NCBI GenBank assembly: GCA_038211475.1
Contig: JBBQVN010000002.1
Coordinates: 1 to 64,000 of the forward strand
Origin: JANYBT01 sp038211475
GTDB lineage: Bacteria > Acidobacteriota > Terriglobia > Terriglobales > Acidobacteriaceae
Direction of reading: 5' to 3'
DNA length: 64,000 bases
The notes under the pieces are model-generated. The model was not told the DNA's origin. It searched no databases and saw nothing but the letters and a program-made list of their open reading frames with translations. This document shows positions 19,227 to 28,767 of the stretch, one piece after another. Made by a program: the position numbers and the translations under genes. Position 1 is the stretch's first letter, and each line of letters starts with the position of its first letter.

Positions 19227-20579
19227 CTACCGCATCCATGCCAATTGTGGCGCGGCTTGACCGCTCCCACGGTGCGGAGATGCGGCCGGCGCCGGTCCGC
19301 CACCTGCGCCCTCACCCTTCGGCTTTGGCTTGCGGCTGGCGATCAGGTACAGAGCCGTCGTGTAGGAGAACAAGTAATAGGGGTACATACTATATTCCGT
19401 CGAAGCAAAGAGTGCGCCCACCAGAAATGCCATTAGGGCGACCCACAGGCCACCCGTGAGTACCTGGATTTCGGGGTCGAGCCGGTAAGCCTCCGTCCGT
19501 CGTACGCGAGTCAGATTCCCCATTGACCGGTAAACCACCATCAAGAAAAGTATCAGTGCCGGGAATCCTCCCTCGGCTGCAATTTCTGTGTACGTATTGT
19601 GGGCCACACGCCAGGAGCCATTCGTCACTTCGAAATTTCCCGCGCCCACGCCGAGGAATGGATTTCGAAAGGCTGTATCCAAGCTCCGTATCAGTAACTC
19701 TTTGCGTGCGGCTCGCGAGTTTCGATCAAGCGAATTATCTTGTTGACCCGTCACAATGCTCGCCAGCCGATCAAAATAATGAGACGGAGAAGCCACCAAC
19801 ATGGCCACACCTAACAAGGCTGCCACCACCACCAAATACATGCGGCGGCCGCGCACCGCGAATTCCCATAAGGCCAGAATCCCCGCGACCGCCAAGGCCA
19901 AAAATCCGCTACGCGAGTACGTCATCTGAACCCCAATCAACATCATCAGAAGTCCGATACCCCAAAAGAGCTTCTTGATCCCCCTGCCAGGCATAAAAAA
20001 GAATGCGACGCACAACGGCCAGTTCAGCGCGATGTTGATCGCCAAGTCGTTGGGGTTCTCGAATACCCCACCCAGCGCACCCGAGAGGCGTCCCCCTTGG
20101 GTGTGGTGAATGGCCAACGAGAGTGCCGTCTGGCCCGCGACCGCAGCCGCTTGGATCCACACCAGTCGCTTCAGTTGCCACAGCTCCTCGCAAATCAAAG
20201 AGACCATGATCGCCACCATAATGCCTTTGGAAAGGCGCGAGGTCACGGTCACAAGGGCGCCGGACCGCCAGTAGGCAAACGGAATTGAGATACAGTACCA
20301 GGCAAAAAACAGCAGCAGCAGTTTAACCTCGAGAGGAAATTTTGTTTTCCCTTTTTTCCCAGCCAGGCTCAGCACCAGTGCAATCGCCGCAATCCCGCCC
20401 GTGATTTTTGCCAAGGGAATGTAATTGAGACCGGGAATCACGTCTTCCGGCCGAAAGAAATACAAGGCCGTCAAGAGCTCCAGCGCCAGGTAAGCCCCGC
20501 GCGCCCTTCGGCGCTGCTTGATCTCCTTCACCGCGGGTATCGTCTGTGTTCCCATCGAAAGCGTTCTCTCAGTTCCCAT
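19227..20579 (-). CDS. O-antigen ligase/polymerase-like membrane protein (Wzy/WaaL)
   Basis: The 450-residue protein has about ten hydrophobic spans, a periplasmic loop with NSLDRNSRAARKELL, and the segment NPFLGVGAGNF followed by VAHNTYTEIAAEGG. That loop is the signature of the Wzy_C/O-antigen ligase family, in which the NxY/H region takes part in transfer. In a Wzx/Wzy-type EPS locus it should polymerise the undecaprenyl-linked repeat units on the periplasmic face. A second Met at residue 9 has a slightly better upstream GA-rich stretch. The C-terminus is proline- and glycine-rich. No clear flippase gene is found in the window. Confidence 0.85.
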   Translation of the reverse strand: MGTERTLSMGTQTIPAVKEIKQRRRARGAYLALELLTALYFFRPEDVIPGLNYIPLAKITGGIAAIALVLSLAGKKGKTKFPLEVKLLLLFFAWYCISIPFAYWRSGALVTVTSRLSKGIMVAIMVSLICEELWQLKRLVWIQAAAVAGQTALSLAIHHTQGGRLSGALGGVFENPNDLAINIALNWPLCVAFFFMPGRGIKKLFWGIGLLMMLIGVQMTYSRSGFLALAVAGILALWEFAVRGRRMYLVVVAALLGVAMLVASPSHYFDRLASIVTGQQDNSLDRNSRAARKELLIRSLDTAFRNPFLGVGAGNFEVTNGSWRVAHNTYTEIAAEGGFPALILFLMVVYRSMGNLTRVRRTEAYRLDPEIQVLTGGLWVALMAFLVGALFASTEYSMYPYYLFSYTTALYLIASRKPKPKGEGAGGGPAPAASPHRGSGQAAPQLAWMR

Positions 20580-20597
20580 GCAGATTCAGGCTCTTGG

Positions 20598-21713
20598 TCA
20601 GCGCACCCACACTACTTTTCGTCCGGTCACGAAGTTGGCAAACGCTATCGTCGCAGCCAGATTGAGCATGACAAAGGCGCAACACGCCTCAGCCAGCCGC
20701 GCGACCCGGCCTGCTTTCAACCCCACCGCCGCCAGCAAGCTCAAGCCATAGAATAGCAACTGCACTGCAAGCGCGGCGCGGTACACCCAGGAGGTCAGGA
20801 ACATTGTGGTTACAAACGTGGTGAGCAGAGCGAATGGAGCCGCCAATCTCATCAGTTTATGGCAGACCAGTTCAAAGCGGATCGGATTGTCCCGCGTGAG
20901 CAGCCAGGGCGCGAGCCGAAGCAATTGGTAGTTGCCTGTCAAGGTACGCACCTTCCGGGAAAATTCTTGTCCCGCTTGCAACGAGTCCCACACCCGCGCC
21001 TCAGGCTCAAAAACCACTCTCGCGCCACTGCGCACCACTTGCATCGGGATAATCACATCATCCAGAATTGTTTCTTCCGGAATGGCTGCCCAGCATTCGC
21101 GTCGAATGGCATAGAAGGCTCCCGTCGCCCCCACCACCGACCCCGATGCCGCCTCCATCTGACGAATCTGTTTTTCGATTCTCCAGTATAAACCCAGTCC
21201 TTCCGAAGCCTCCCCGAACTGCGGGTTGCCCAGCATCAACTCTCCGCTCACTCCTCCCACTCGCGGATCCGCAAAGTTTTCCAGCAAAACTCGAAGCGCG
21301 CCGGCCTCAATTTGTTGCCGGGCATCGGTAAATACAACCACCTCTCCCGACGCTAGCTGCATGGCATTGTTCAGCCCAGACGCTTTTCCTCGGGTAAGCT
21401 GGTTCAGCACCACCATCACCCGTGTCTGACTCGCATACTCGCGCAAAATGGCGGCCGTACCGTCCGTTGATCCATCCGAGACTGCAACAATCTCAAGCCG
21501 CTCGGCCGGATAATCCAGAGTCAGCAGGTTCTCCACTTTTCGTGCCAATACTCTCTCTTCGTTCCGCACCACCAGAACGATCGAAACTCTTGGTTCACAC
21601 CGGCCGCGTTGTACCGGCATCGGACGCAACTGGCATCGTACCTTCAGCCAAAGCGCGTACCCGATGTAGGTATAGAACAAAAAAGTAGCGGCAATCCAGA
21701 ACGCCCATTTCAT
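20598..21713 (-). CDS. Glycosyltransferase family 2, membrane-anchored
   Basis: The 371-residue protein has one N-terminal membrane span (about 3-22), then the GT2 fold: SIVLVVRNEE, VSDGSTDGT, VVFTDARQQIE near the DxD position, an ILDDVIIP segment and KVRTLTGNYQ near the QxxRW position. Two or three spans follow at the C-terminus. This is the arrangement of processive or membrane GT2 enzymes that use an NDP-sugar at the inner leaflet. It overlaps the stop of the priming transferase gene by four bases (ATGA). Confidence 0.87.
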   Translation of the reverse strand: MKWAFWIAATFLFYTYIGYALWLKVRCQLRPMPVQRGRCEPRVSIVLVVRNEERVLARKVENLLTLDYPAERLEIVAVSDGSTDGTAAILREYASQTRVMVVLNQLTRGKASGLNNAMQLASGEVVVFTDARQQIEAGALRVLLENFADPRVGGVSGELMLGNPQFGEASEGLGLYWRIEKQIRQMEAASGSVVGATGAFYAIRRECWAAIPEETILDDVIIPMQVVRSGARVVFEPEARVWDSLQAGQEFSRKVRTLTGNYQLLRLAPWLLTRDNPIRFELVCHKLMRLAAPFALLTTFVTTMFLTSWVYRAALAVQLLFYGLSLLAAVGLKAGRVARLAEACCAFVMLNLAATIAFANFVTGRKVVWVR

Positions 21714-23080
21714 TGGGCGCCCCGGCCCAAAAGCACAATCTTGATGGTCTGAAACATGATCAGAAAATCGAGACCGAGGGAAGCATTCTTCACGTAGAAC
21801 AAGTCATACTGCAGCTTCTCCTTGGCATCCGCCACCGTATTCCCATACTTGTAGCGGATCTGCGCCCAGCCGGTAATTCCCGGGCGAACGTAGTGCCGCA
21901 CCCCGTAGAAAGGAATCTCCTTGCTTAGCCATTCCACAAACTCGGGGCGCTCCGGACGCGGCCCCACGAAAGCCATGTCCCCCTTGAGTACACACCATAA
22001 CTGCGGAATTTCGTCCAAACGCACATTGCGTAGAAACCTGCCTACGCGCGTAATGCGCGGATCATTGTCATCCGCCCAAGTCGGCCCCGTGTCAGCTTCC
22101 GCATCCTGGCGCATTGTGCGGAACTTGTAGCAATAAAACGTGGTCCCGCCTCGCCCCACCCGCTTTTGGCGATAGAGCACTCCTCCCGGAGAGTCGAGCT
22201 TGATGAGTAGCACAACGAGCGGAAGAACCGGCAGCACCAGCACCAGCGCAAGGAAAGCTACCAGGGTTGAGAAAATCCGCCGCAGATGCAACAGGATCGA
22301 ACTATTGCGAAAACCCTCCGAAAAGATCAACCAACTGGGATAGAGCTGGTCTACTTCAATTCTTCCAGAAATTTTCTCCAGCCACGACGTCGCCTCCTCT
22401 ACTTTCACTCCATGCAACCGGAGGGTCAGCAATTCGTCAACCGGCAGTTTCCCCCGGCGATCGGGCATAGCCACAATCACTCGGTGCACTCTCCGCTGCT
22501 CCACCAGTTCCACCAAGTGCGAGGCAAATTCTTCCCTAGTCGGTACCACCCCCGACTGTCCCGTCCACGCCACCACTTGAATCCCTAATTCCGCGCGCTC
22601 CAGCCCTTTCACCAATCGCTCTGCCCGCTCCCCCGTCCCCAACACATAGACCCGTTCTTGAAAAAAGGGCAGTTGTCCCAACCAGGCAAACGAAATCCGC
22701 CACCCGAATAGCGAGACCGTCAGGATGACCAACCCCACCAGGGATACCCGGTTCCCAAGCAGCAAGTCCGGGAAAAAGTACGCGATCGCCGCCAGAACGA
22801 ATGCCAGCAGTGCCGGAATCAACAGCAAGCGAAAGTACAATTCCCCCCTGCCAGCAAAACGGGAGGGTTCGTACAAGTCGAACCAGTAGGAGCAGGCAAG
22901 CACGAAACCGGTGGCCACCAGAATCTTCAGGTAGCCACCCTCATAGTTCAAAACTAAGTAACTGTCCGAGCGCAGCTGCAGCAGGATTGCTAGCAGGAAC
23001 GAGGTCCAAACAATAAGAGCCTCCCCCGCCAGAAGCATCAGGGTTCGCAGAGGATAATAGACATTGAAAACACGTATCAC
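21710..23080 (-). CDS. Undecaprenyl-phosphate sugar-1-phosphate transferase (EpsB/WbaP type)
   Basis: The 456-residue protein has four or five N-terminal membrane spans, a central CoA-binding-like domain (YVLGTGERAERL), one further span near 275-295, and the C-terminal bacterial sugar transferase domain with KFRTMRQDAE, DEIPQLWCVLKGDM and VGPRPE. It starts the repeat unit by placing a sugar-1-phosphate on undecaprenyl phosphate. The layout matches the PEP-CTERM-linked EpsB-2 family. It is eight bases from the autokinase gene and overlaps the GT2 gene. Confidence 0.9.
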   Translation of the reverse strand: MIRVFNVYYPLRTLMLLAGEALIVWTSFLLAILLQLRSDSYLVLNYEGGYLKILVATGFVLACSYWFDLYEPSRFAGRGELYFRLLLIPALLAFVLAAIAYFFPDLLLGNRVSLVGLVILTVSLFGWRISFAWLGQLPFFQERVYVLGTGERAERLVKGLERAELGIQVVAWTGQSGVVPTREEFASHLVELVEQRRVHRVIVAMPDRRGKLPVDELLTLRLHGVKVEEATSWLEKISGRIEVDQLYPSWLIFSEGFRNSSILLHLRRIFSTLVAFLALVLVLPVLPLVVLLIKLDSPGGVLYRQKRVGRGGTTFYCYKFRTMRQDAEADTGPTWADDNDPRITRVGRFLRNVRLDEIPQLWCVLKGDMAFVGPRPERPEFVEWLSKEIPFYGVRHYVRPGITGWAQIRYKYGNTVADAKEKLQYDLFYVKNASLGLDFLIMFQTIKIVLLGRGAQ

Positions 23081-23088
23081 AGCGGACC

Positions 23089-24030
23089 CTACTCCACGTT
23101 AGCGTTTGGCTGATACCCGTAGGCCCCATAGTAGTATCGGGAATACGGCGAAGCATCGGCCTCAATGCCGTTGAGAACCACTCCCAGAAGCATCTTGTCG
23201 GAAAACTCTTCCCGCGCTTTGCGTGCCAGATCTGAAGGAGTCGCGTTCGAACGTACGACCAGCAGTACTCCGTCGCAAACCGTCGCCAGCGAAGAGGCAT
23301 CCGACACCGTTACCACTGGGGGACTGTCGATAATAATCCAATCAAACAGCGGCTCGACCGTTCGCATGAATTTTTTCAGCAGGCTGCCGGAAACCAGCTC
23401 CGCGGGGTTGGGAACCACCTTGCCCGAGGGTACAAAGAACAGCCCTGGCATGGGACCTCGCTGAATAATTGCCGCCTCATCATATTCACCGCGTAGGTAA
23501 TCCGAAAGCCCTGGAGTTGCACTCGTTCCCAGCGCCAAATGTAGACGCGCGCCCCTAAGGTCGCCGTCAATCAACAGCGCCCGCCGGCCGGACTGCTGAA
23601 CCAGAACCTGAGCCAGATTCGCGGAAACGAATGACTTTCCTTCCTTCGGCAACGCACTGGTTATCAAAATCTTCTTCAGCGGCTGGCGTTCGCGAATTTG
23701 GTACAAACGCGACCGCAGCGTGCGAAACTCTTCGCCACCCGTCGCGCCTCCCTCCCGTTCAAAGAACAGCATGGTTCGCGGATCCGGGGACCACTGCCGC
23801 TCGCTGCACTTCGCCAGCCAGACCTCCGCGTTACTTAGGTTCGGCAGCGTAGGGCCAACCGGAGTGCCGGCCAACAAGCCACTCTCGCTCCCACCCTGCT
23901 GCACGGTCGCACTGGAACCAGACCGCGCGTCCTGCGCTGCCACCGATGCGCCAGCCAAGCGGCTCGAGTCGCCACTCTGCCCTGCGCGTTCCTGTTCCGC
24001 TCGCTTCAGCGCTTCGTGAATTCGGCTCAT
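23089..24030 (-). CDS. Tyrosine autokinase, CpsD/CapB type (BY-kinase)
   Basis: The 313-residue protein has Walker A SALPKEGKS (125-133), Walker A' LLIDGDLRG (152-160) and Walker B IIIDSPP (232-238), the order seen in bacterial tyrosine kinases. The C-terminus is tyrosine-rich (SRYYYGAYGYQ), the usual autophosphorylation cluster. With the Wzz-like protein at 24992 it should control polymer length and export by cycles of phosphorylation. The N-terminal 60 residues are low-complexity. Its ATG overlaps the upstream ATPase gene by four bases. No low-molecular-weight phosphatase gene is seen; the PHP protein at 9670 is a possible partner. Confidence 0.88.
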   Translation of the reverse strand: MSRIHEALKRAEQERAGQSGDSSRLAGASVAAQDARSGSSATVQQGGSESGLLAGTPVGPTLPNLSNAEVWLAKCSERQWSPDPRTMLFFEREGGATGGEEFRTLRSRLYQIRERQPLKKILITSALPKEGKSFVSANLAQVLVQQSGRRALLIDGDLRGARLHLALGTSATPGLSDYLRGEYDEAAIIQRGPMPGLFFVPSGKVVPNPAELVSGSLLKKFMRTVEPLFDWIIIDSPPVVTVSDASSLATVCDGVLLVVRSNATPSDLARKAREEFSDKMLLGVVLNGIEADASPYSRYYYGAYGYQPNANVE

Positions 24031-24989
24031 AGTTTCCTCTCCTGCGGAAGTTCGGGATCGCTCTGGCGCAATCGATCGGCCAGTGCGGTCAATGCTTTCA
24101 GCGTGTCAATCAAATCGAACTTCTGTCCCGCCGCAGCGGCGCCCGATCCGGCGCCCGACTGGGCGACCGGTGCCGCCTCTTCGCTCAGATCGAAGTCCCG
24201 GGCGACGGTCTCCACCAGTTCGCTCGAAACCACCTTTTGCTGATCTACGAAAGCGCCTACCAGACAGTGTTCGCACACCAGATTGATCACTCGAGGAATG
24301 CCTTGGGAATAGCGGTGGATTGCCGCTATGGCTCCGTCGTCAAAAATCGTTGTGCCATCAGCCCCTGCGATGCGCAGCCTCTGCGCTACATAAGCTTTGG
24401 TTTCTGCCAGCCCCAGCGAGTGGGTGCGAGCGCGCAACGTCAATCGCTGACGCAACTGACGCAGTTGCGGCTGCTTCAGCTTTTGCTCCAACTCCGGCTG
24501 TCCCACCAGCACGATCTGTAACAACTTCTCGGTAAAAGTCTCCAGGTTGGTCAACATGCGAATCTCTTCCAGCACTTCATTGGAGAGATTCTGAGCTTCA
24601 TCCACAATCAGAACCGCAGTTTCCCCAGCCCGATAACGGTCCAGCAGCCAGTTGTAGAGCCGGACCAGCACTTGACTCTTCTCCCGATTTTCGCCCGGAA
24701 TCCCGAAGTCCGTCATCATGTAGTCCAGAAATTGGGGGACATCCAGGCGCGAGTTGAAGATGAACGCGGTCGCCATCTGCTGTGTTCGCAGCCACTCCAG
24801 GAGTTTGTTGATGAGCGTCGTCTTGCCGGTTCCAACCTCGCCTGTCAGAAGCACAAACCCCTTCCTGCTTTGAATGCCATAGGTCAGGCAGGCCAGGGCC
24901 TCCTCCGTATGCCGCGTTAAAAACAGATAGCGCGGATCCGGATTCACGTTGAACGGGTTCGCCCGCAGACCAAAAAATTCTTTATACAT
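24027..24989 (-). CDS. XrtA-locus secretion ATPase (ExeA/GspA-like AAA protein)
   Basis: The 320-residue protein opens with YKEFFGLRANPFNVNPDP, the standard start of the ExeA-like AAA family. Walker A GEVGTGKTT is at 50-58 and Walker B AVLIVDEAQNL at 125-135. A sensor region IPRVINLVCEH follows near 245-255. In exosortase loci this subfamily is always next to the chain-length gene, and its role is thought to be energising or organising export. The C-terminal 60 residues are alanine-rich and variable. It lies two bases after the chain-length gene. Confidence 0.9.
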   Translation of the reverse strand: MYKEFFGLRANPFNVNPDPRYLFLTRHTEEALACLTYGIQSRKGFVLLTGEVGTGKTTLINKLLEWLRTQQMATAFIFNSRLDVPQFLDYMMTDFGIPGENREKSQVLVRLYNWLLDRYRAGETAVLIVDEAQNLSNEVLEEIRMLTNLETFTEKLLQIVLVGQPELEQKLKQPQLRQLRQRLTLRARTHSLGLAETKAYVAQRLRIAGADGTTIFDDGAIAAIHRYSQGIPRVINLVCEHCLVGAFVDQQKVVSSELVETVARDFDLSEEAAPVAQSGAGSGAAAAGQKFDLIDTLKALTALADRLRQSDPELPQERKL

Positions 24990-24991
24990 AA

Positions 24992-26533
24992 CTAACTTTG
25001 CGTCCCTACCGCTTCTGGCTCTTTTTTCGCGTCATCCCCAGAAGGCGGCGTCTCCCCGCTTTCCATGGCCTCTCCCACCCAAGGCAGCGCGATGAGCACC
25101 GGTATACCAAGAACCGCTGTCACATCTTTTTCGCTGCGGATCGAAGTGTCGCGGAACTCAAACCAAAGCGCTAAACCTAAGCCCAAGCCCAGGCCTGCCG
25201 CCAATCCGCCTCCCGCGAACAACCAGCGGTTCGGAAAACTGGGGCTTTCAGGCAAACTGGCTGGATTCAGCAAACGCATAAGCTCGCCCTGTTGCCGACG
25301 CTCCATATCCGTCGCCATCTCCGATTCGCTCTTCTTTCCCAACAGCTCCTGGTAAAACTTCGAGGCAGAGTCGTAGTCTCGAGTGAGCTGCTTATACTGC
25401 TCTTCCACTCCGGGACTCAACGCCATTCGGCTTTGGTAAAGTCCTATCTGCTGCTGTAGCTTCTTCTGGTCACGGCCCGCCTGCACAATCACATTCTCAT
25501 ATTGGTGCACCTGCAGACGAAGCTGGCGAATTTCCGGAGGCTCGGCTTGATTGCTTTTTTCGTCCGGATCCGCGGTTTCGGAGGCGACATTGTTCTCTGC
25601 CAGCTTCTTCTTCACTTCCGCAATGTCAGCCTTGACTTTGATGACATCCGGGTGGTCGGCCGTGTACTTGGACTGCAACTGCAACTGTTGTGTCTGCAAT
25701 GCAGACAACTGCTGCTGCAAACTTTGGGGACTGGTAGAGGACTGGTTCGACTTCCACGCCGCCACCTGTTGCGCTAATAGCGACTCCGTATAGGACTTAT
25801 CTTGCTGGGCCCGATTCAGCGCCTGGGTATTGGCATCCAGTTGCGAGTTCAACGCCATCAGAAGCTTCAGGTTGTTGTCTTCATCGCCAGGCAACTGGCC
25901 CATGTACTGCCGCTTAAAGACAGCAAGCTTGGCATCCTGGTCATCGAGGTTGCGCTTGGCATCTTCCAGTTGCCGAGTCAGAAAATCCGTGGTGCTCTGG
26001 GCCGCCTGCTCGCGGGACTTCAGATTTTCTTCCAGCAGCATCGACGTCAATTCGTTGCACACTTGCTGTGCCACTCGCGCATTTTGCGCGGTGAAGTTCA
26101 AGTAGAAGCCAGGCACCTGCCCGCCCTGGCCCGACTTTCTTCCCGCAGAGCCGATTTTCGAGATGTCCGCCACCACGCCTTCTACCGACATGTTCTGTCG
26201 AATCTCGTCAGCCGCGTCGTCCACGCTCTTCCCGCCACGAGCCAAGCCTAGCCGCTCAATCATGGGCTGCAGTCGACTTAGGCTCAGAACCTGTTGTTGC
26301 ATGGTCGCCACTCGTTGCGTCAAGTCCTCCGTCACCACGGGTTTGACGTAACCCTCCGGGACCTTTTGCTCCTCCACCAGAATCAATGCCTGCGAAGTGT
26401 ACTTCGCGCGGAACGCGAAGGAGACGCCAAATCCCAGCATCGCGATCAGTAACGCTGGAATCAGGATCACTTTCCACTGCCGGCGGACCATCGCCAGATA
26501 ATCGTCCAGACCGTATTCTCGATTGTCAATCAT
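24992..26533 (-). CDS. Polysaccharide chain-length determinant (Wzz/PCP, XrtA type)
   Basis: The 513-residue protein has a membrane span near 19-38, a long periplasmic coiled region rich in glutamine (about 100-410), and a second span near 455-475 preceded by the PCP-type proline motif LNPASLPESPSFPNRW. The short cytoplasmic tail lacks a kinase domain; the kinase is encoded separately at 23089. Such proteins form inner-membrane oligomers that set chain length with the polymerase and contact the export channel. The gene lies 42 bases downstream of the barrel protein on the same strand. Confidence 0.9.
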   Translation of the reverse strand: MIDNREYGLDDYLAMVRRQWKVILIPALLIAMLGFGVSFAFRAKYTSQALILVEEQKVPEGYVKPVVTEDLTQRVATMQQQVLSLSRLQPMIERLGLARGGKSVDDAADEIRQNMSVEGVVADISKIGSAGRKSGQGGQVPGFYLNFTAQNARVAQQVCNELTSMLLEENLKSREQAAQSTTDFLTRQLEDAKRNLDDQDAKLAVFKRQYMGQLPGDEDNNLKLLMALNSQLDANTQALNRAQQDKSYTESLLAQQVAAWKSNQSSTSPQSLQQQLSALQTQQLQLQSKYTADHPDVIKVKADIAEVKKKLAENNVASETADPDEKSNQAEPPEIRQLRLQVHQYENVIVQAGRDQKKLQQQIGLYQSRMALSPGVEEQYKQLTRDYDSASKFYQELLGKKSESEMATDMERRQQGELMRLLNPASLPESPSFPNRWLFAGGGLAAGLGLGLGLALWFEFRDTSIRSEKDVTAVLGIPVLIALPWVGEAMESGETPPSGDDAKKEPEAVGTQS

Positions 26534-26575
26534 ACGTTTCTTGTTTCCATTTCTAGCCGCTCCAAGCGGCGAGCA

Positions 26576-27997
26576 TTAGTCCAGGCGAATTGGGCGAGGA
26601 CGCCAGTCCACTCCAAAATTAAATATGTGACGAAATGACGTGGTGTGGCAGTTGGGCACACCCAGGCAGAAGGAACTGTCATACGCAAAACTATTGAACT
26701 GATAGCTGGCAAACACGTTGTAGTCGCGCCCAATCGGCCGTCGCACTCCCCCACCCACAAAGCCGAACTGAAAACTCGACGCATTCGTGCCCAAGATGAA
26801 TATTTGCTGAATGCGCGCGTTATGGGAATAGCCCATATCTCCAAACGCGGACCACACATGCCCCAAGTGGCGGTTCATGCTGGCGCGAAAAACATTGGTG
26901 GTCGCTCCATAAAACAATCCCGACCCACTGGTGTTCAAATGCTCATAGGTCGCGGACGTGTCGATTCCTTTCAACAGATACTTCACCGAGATCCGCCCAC
27001 TCCCGGAAACGGTTCGCGTCGATCCATTCCCCGCGCCTGCATTGATGATGGTCACCTGCGGACCGCCCGCTACGACGACGCTTAGCCGCCCCGTGATGGC
27101 ATGGCCGTAAATCAGATTCAACACCTGGGTATCGAAGTTGCCGCCCCCAGCCTGCGGAAACAGGAAATGTTGGTAGCCGTAAGATGCCCCAACCTGATCC
27201 TTGGGCCCTAAAACATGGCTCACTCCCAATTGGCCGGAGGCTTGCCGGCTGTCGATGTAGCCGACAGGATTGCCCGTAAAATGCACCAGCGCGTACGAAC
27301 CAACCACGGTCACAGCGGTGCGCGGAGAAAGATACTGATTCACGTTAGCCGAAACCAAACTGGTGATGCGTGGCACCTGCCCCAGGGACGCCAACTGGCC
27401 CGACCCCAGAAAGTTGGAGCCTCCGCCAAACAAAGCGCTCCCTCCCAACCCGTACCCGCTGAGAGAAAAGCCTCCCACTCCGCCGTAAGATCCGAACCCG
27501 AAAGATCCTTCCGGCAGGTAGCTGAAAATCTCACGCAAGGAAGCTTGCCCGGTTCGCCAAAGTGCGGTTTCCGATGCCGTCAGGGCATGGATCTGCTTAA
27601 CGCTGGCATTACGGCCGTAAAGCCCTATGCCACCGATGTAGTCCCCGGCTACGTCATACCGTTTCCAGACCCGCTGCAGGCTGGCGCTTCCTAGCAGACG
27701 AGAAATCCCCTGCACATTGGCTGCTGCAGCGCCAAACGCATTCGAGTCCAGCGATTGCGACACATGCAGACCCGGCTGAAAAAAACTGCGCGGGGTTAGA
27801 GCCGGCTCCAGCGCTGGCTCGTCCAACCCCGAAACTGGAGGATTGGGGGAAATGCGCAGCGTTCCGGTGTCTTGGGCGCTCGCGGCCGGCGGCGTAATCA
27901 CCGCCTCATCCTGCGCGGTGTCCACACTTTGCGCCCAGCCGGCGGCTCCAAGAACTGCGAGAGCCGTGATTTGCCGTAGTACAGATAGCATTTTCAT
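26576..27997 (-). CDS. Outer-membrane beta-barrel protein of the exosortase/EPS locus
   Basis: The 473-residue protein starts at the second Met of the open frame (27997), with GGAAG upstream. It has a signal peptide (residues 1-22, ending AAGWAQ), a disordered stretch to about 90, then many short alternating strands ending in aromatic residues and a C-terminal strand, as in outer-membrane barrels. In exosortase loci a protein of this type sits between export and chain-length genes, often described only as PEP-CTERM-associated. It probably works with the export protein as the outer-membrane exit or an assembly factor. Its start is 10 bases after the export gene. Confidence 0.75.
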   Translation of the reverse strand: MKMLSVLRQITALAVLGAAGWAQSVDTAQDEAVITPPAASAQDTGTLRISPNPPVSGLDEPALEPALTPRSFFQPGLHVSQSLDSNAFGAAAANVQGISRLLGSASLQRVWKRYDVAGDYIGGIGLYGRNASVKQIHALTASETALWRTGQASLREIFSYLPEGSFGFGSYGGVGGFSLSGYGLGGSALFGGGSNFLGSGQLASLGQVPRITSLVSANVNQYLSPRTAVTVVGSYALVHFTGNPVGYIDSRQASGQLGVSHVLGPKDQVGASYGYQHFLFPQAGGGNFDTQVLNLIYGHAITGRLSVVVAGGPQVTIINAGAGNGSTRTVSGSGRISVKYLLKGIDTSATYEHLNTSGSGLFYGATTNVFRASMNRHLGHVWSAFGDMGYSHNARIQQIFILGTNASSFQFGFVGGGVRRPIGRDYNVFASYQFNSFAYDSSFCLGVPNCHTTSFRHIFNFGVDWRPRPIRLD

Positions 27998-28007
27998 TGC
28001 ATCTTCC

Positions 28008-28685
28008 TTACGGAACAACAATCGTGTCGCCGGGCTTCAAGACCAGATTCGAATCAACTCTTCCCCCTCTCAACACCGCCCGATAATTGACCGGGTATTT
28101 CTTCTGCTTTCCGCTCTCCGTCCGCAAAACATAAATGCCCTTGGTGTTCGCAAATTGCGTGAATCCGGCGCTCGCGAGCGCCTGCAACACGGTCATATTC
28201 GGCAACAGTGGCAGTGCCCCGGTATGCTGCACTTCACCCAGCACGTAAACCCGCTGGCTGTTCATTTGCGTCACTACCACGGTCACTCGAGGGTCTGCGA
28301 TGTACTTCTTCAACTTTTCGGTTATGCCTTCGCCCAGTTGTTGGGGCGTCAGACCCGCGGCGTCCACATCGTTCAGTAGAGGCATCGAAATCTTACCGTC
28401 GGGGCGAACCGGCAGGGTTTCAGTCAAATCTGGTTCTTTCCAGACAGTGATGTGCAGCGTGTCATCTGCACCGATCACGTAGTCTGGTCCGACTGCTGCT
28501 TTCGGCGCTAAGTCCGCCTTTTCGGGAGGCACACTCAGGGGCTGCTCTTTTACCTTGTCAGCGTCGCCTTTGTCAGCGTCTTTTGTGGCATCGTTCTTGG
28601 CGTCGCTCTGGGCCCATGCACCCGGGATCGCCAGCGCCAAAGCGAGGACTCCTATTCGCCACCCGGCTTTACTCATTCGCTTCAT
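28008..28685 (-). CDS. Polysaccharide export protein (Wza/EpsA-like, periplasmic)
   Basis: The 225-residue protein has a signal peptide (1-25, ending AWAQ), an acidic linker with several lysine-aspartate pairs, then a Poly_export domain beginning DYVIGADDTLHITVWKEPD (from about 69) and an SLBB-like region QRVYVLGEVQHTGALPL (from about 143). There is no lipobox cysteine, so it is not an evident lipoprotein. It lacks Wza's C-terminal helix, so a separate barrel is needed, and the next gene can supply it. AGGAG lies five bases before the ATG. It is the first gene of the large minus-strand EPS run and is preceded by a promoter at 28714-28742. Confidence 0.88.
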   Translation of the reverse strand: MKRMSKAGWRIGVLALALAIPGAWAQSDAKNDATKDADKGDADKVKEQPLSVPPEKADLAPKAAVGPDYVIGADDTLHITVWKEPDLTETLPVRPDGKISMPLLNDVDAAGLTPQQLGEGITEKLKKYIADPRVTVVVTQMNSQRVYVLGEVQHTGALPLLPNMTVLQALASAGFTQFANTKGIYVLRTESGKQKKYPVNYRAVLRGGRVDSNLVLKPGDTIVVP

Positions 28686-28713
28686 CGAATCTCCTGTTTC
28701 AAAACGCTTTGGC

Positions 28714-28742
28714 TAAATATTCCCATTTCCGGAATCTTCCAA
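28714..28742 (-). promoter_or_regulatory. Candidate sigma-70 promoter of the EPS run
   Basis: Reading the minus strand, TTGGAA (28742-28737) and TATTTA (28719-28714) are separated by exactly 17 bases, about 30 bases before the export gene start. One copy of a 17-bp repeat with a TTCCGGAA core fills the spacer, so a protein bound there would block RNA polymerase. Confidence 0.45.
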
Positions 28743-28767
28743 AGTCTCACTCCCATTTCCGGAATCT
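28721..28767 (-). repeat. Two direct 17-bp repeats with palindromic core
   Basis: TCCCATTTCCGGAATCT occurs at 28721-28737 and again at 28751-28767, identical in all 17 bases and 30 bp apart, close to three helical turns. Each holds the palindrome TTCCGGAA. One copy overlaps the promoter spacer and the other lies upstream of the -35 box. This looks like a paired operator for a dimeric regulator. Confidence 0.6.
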
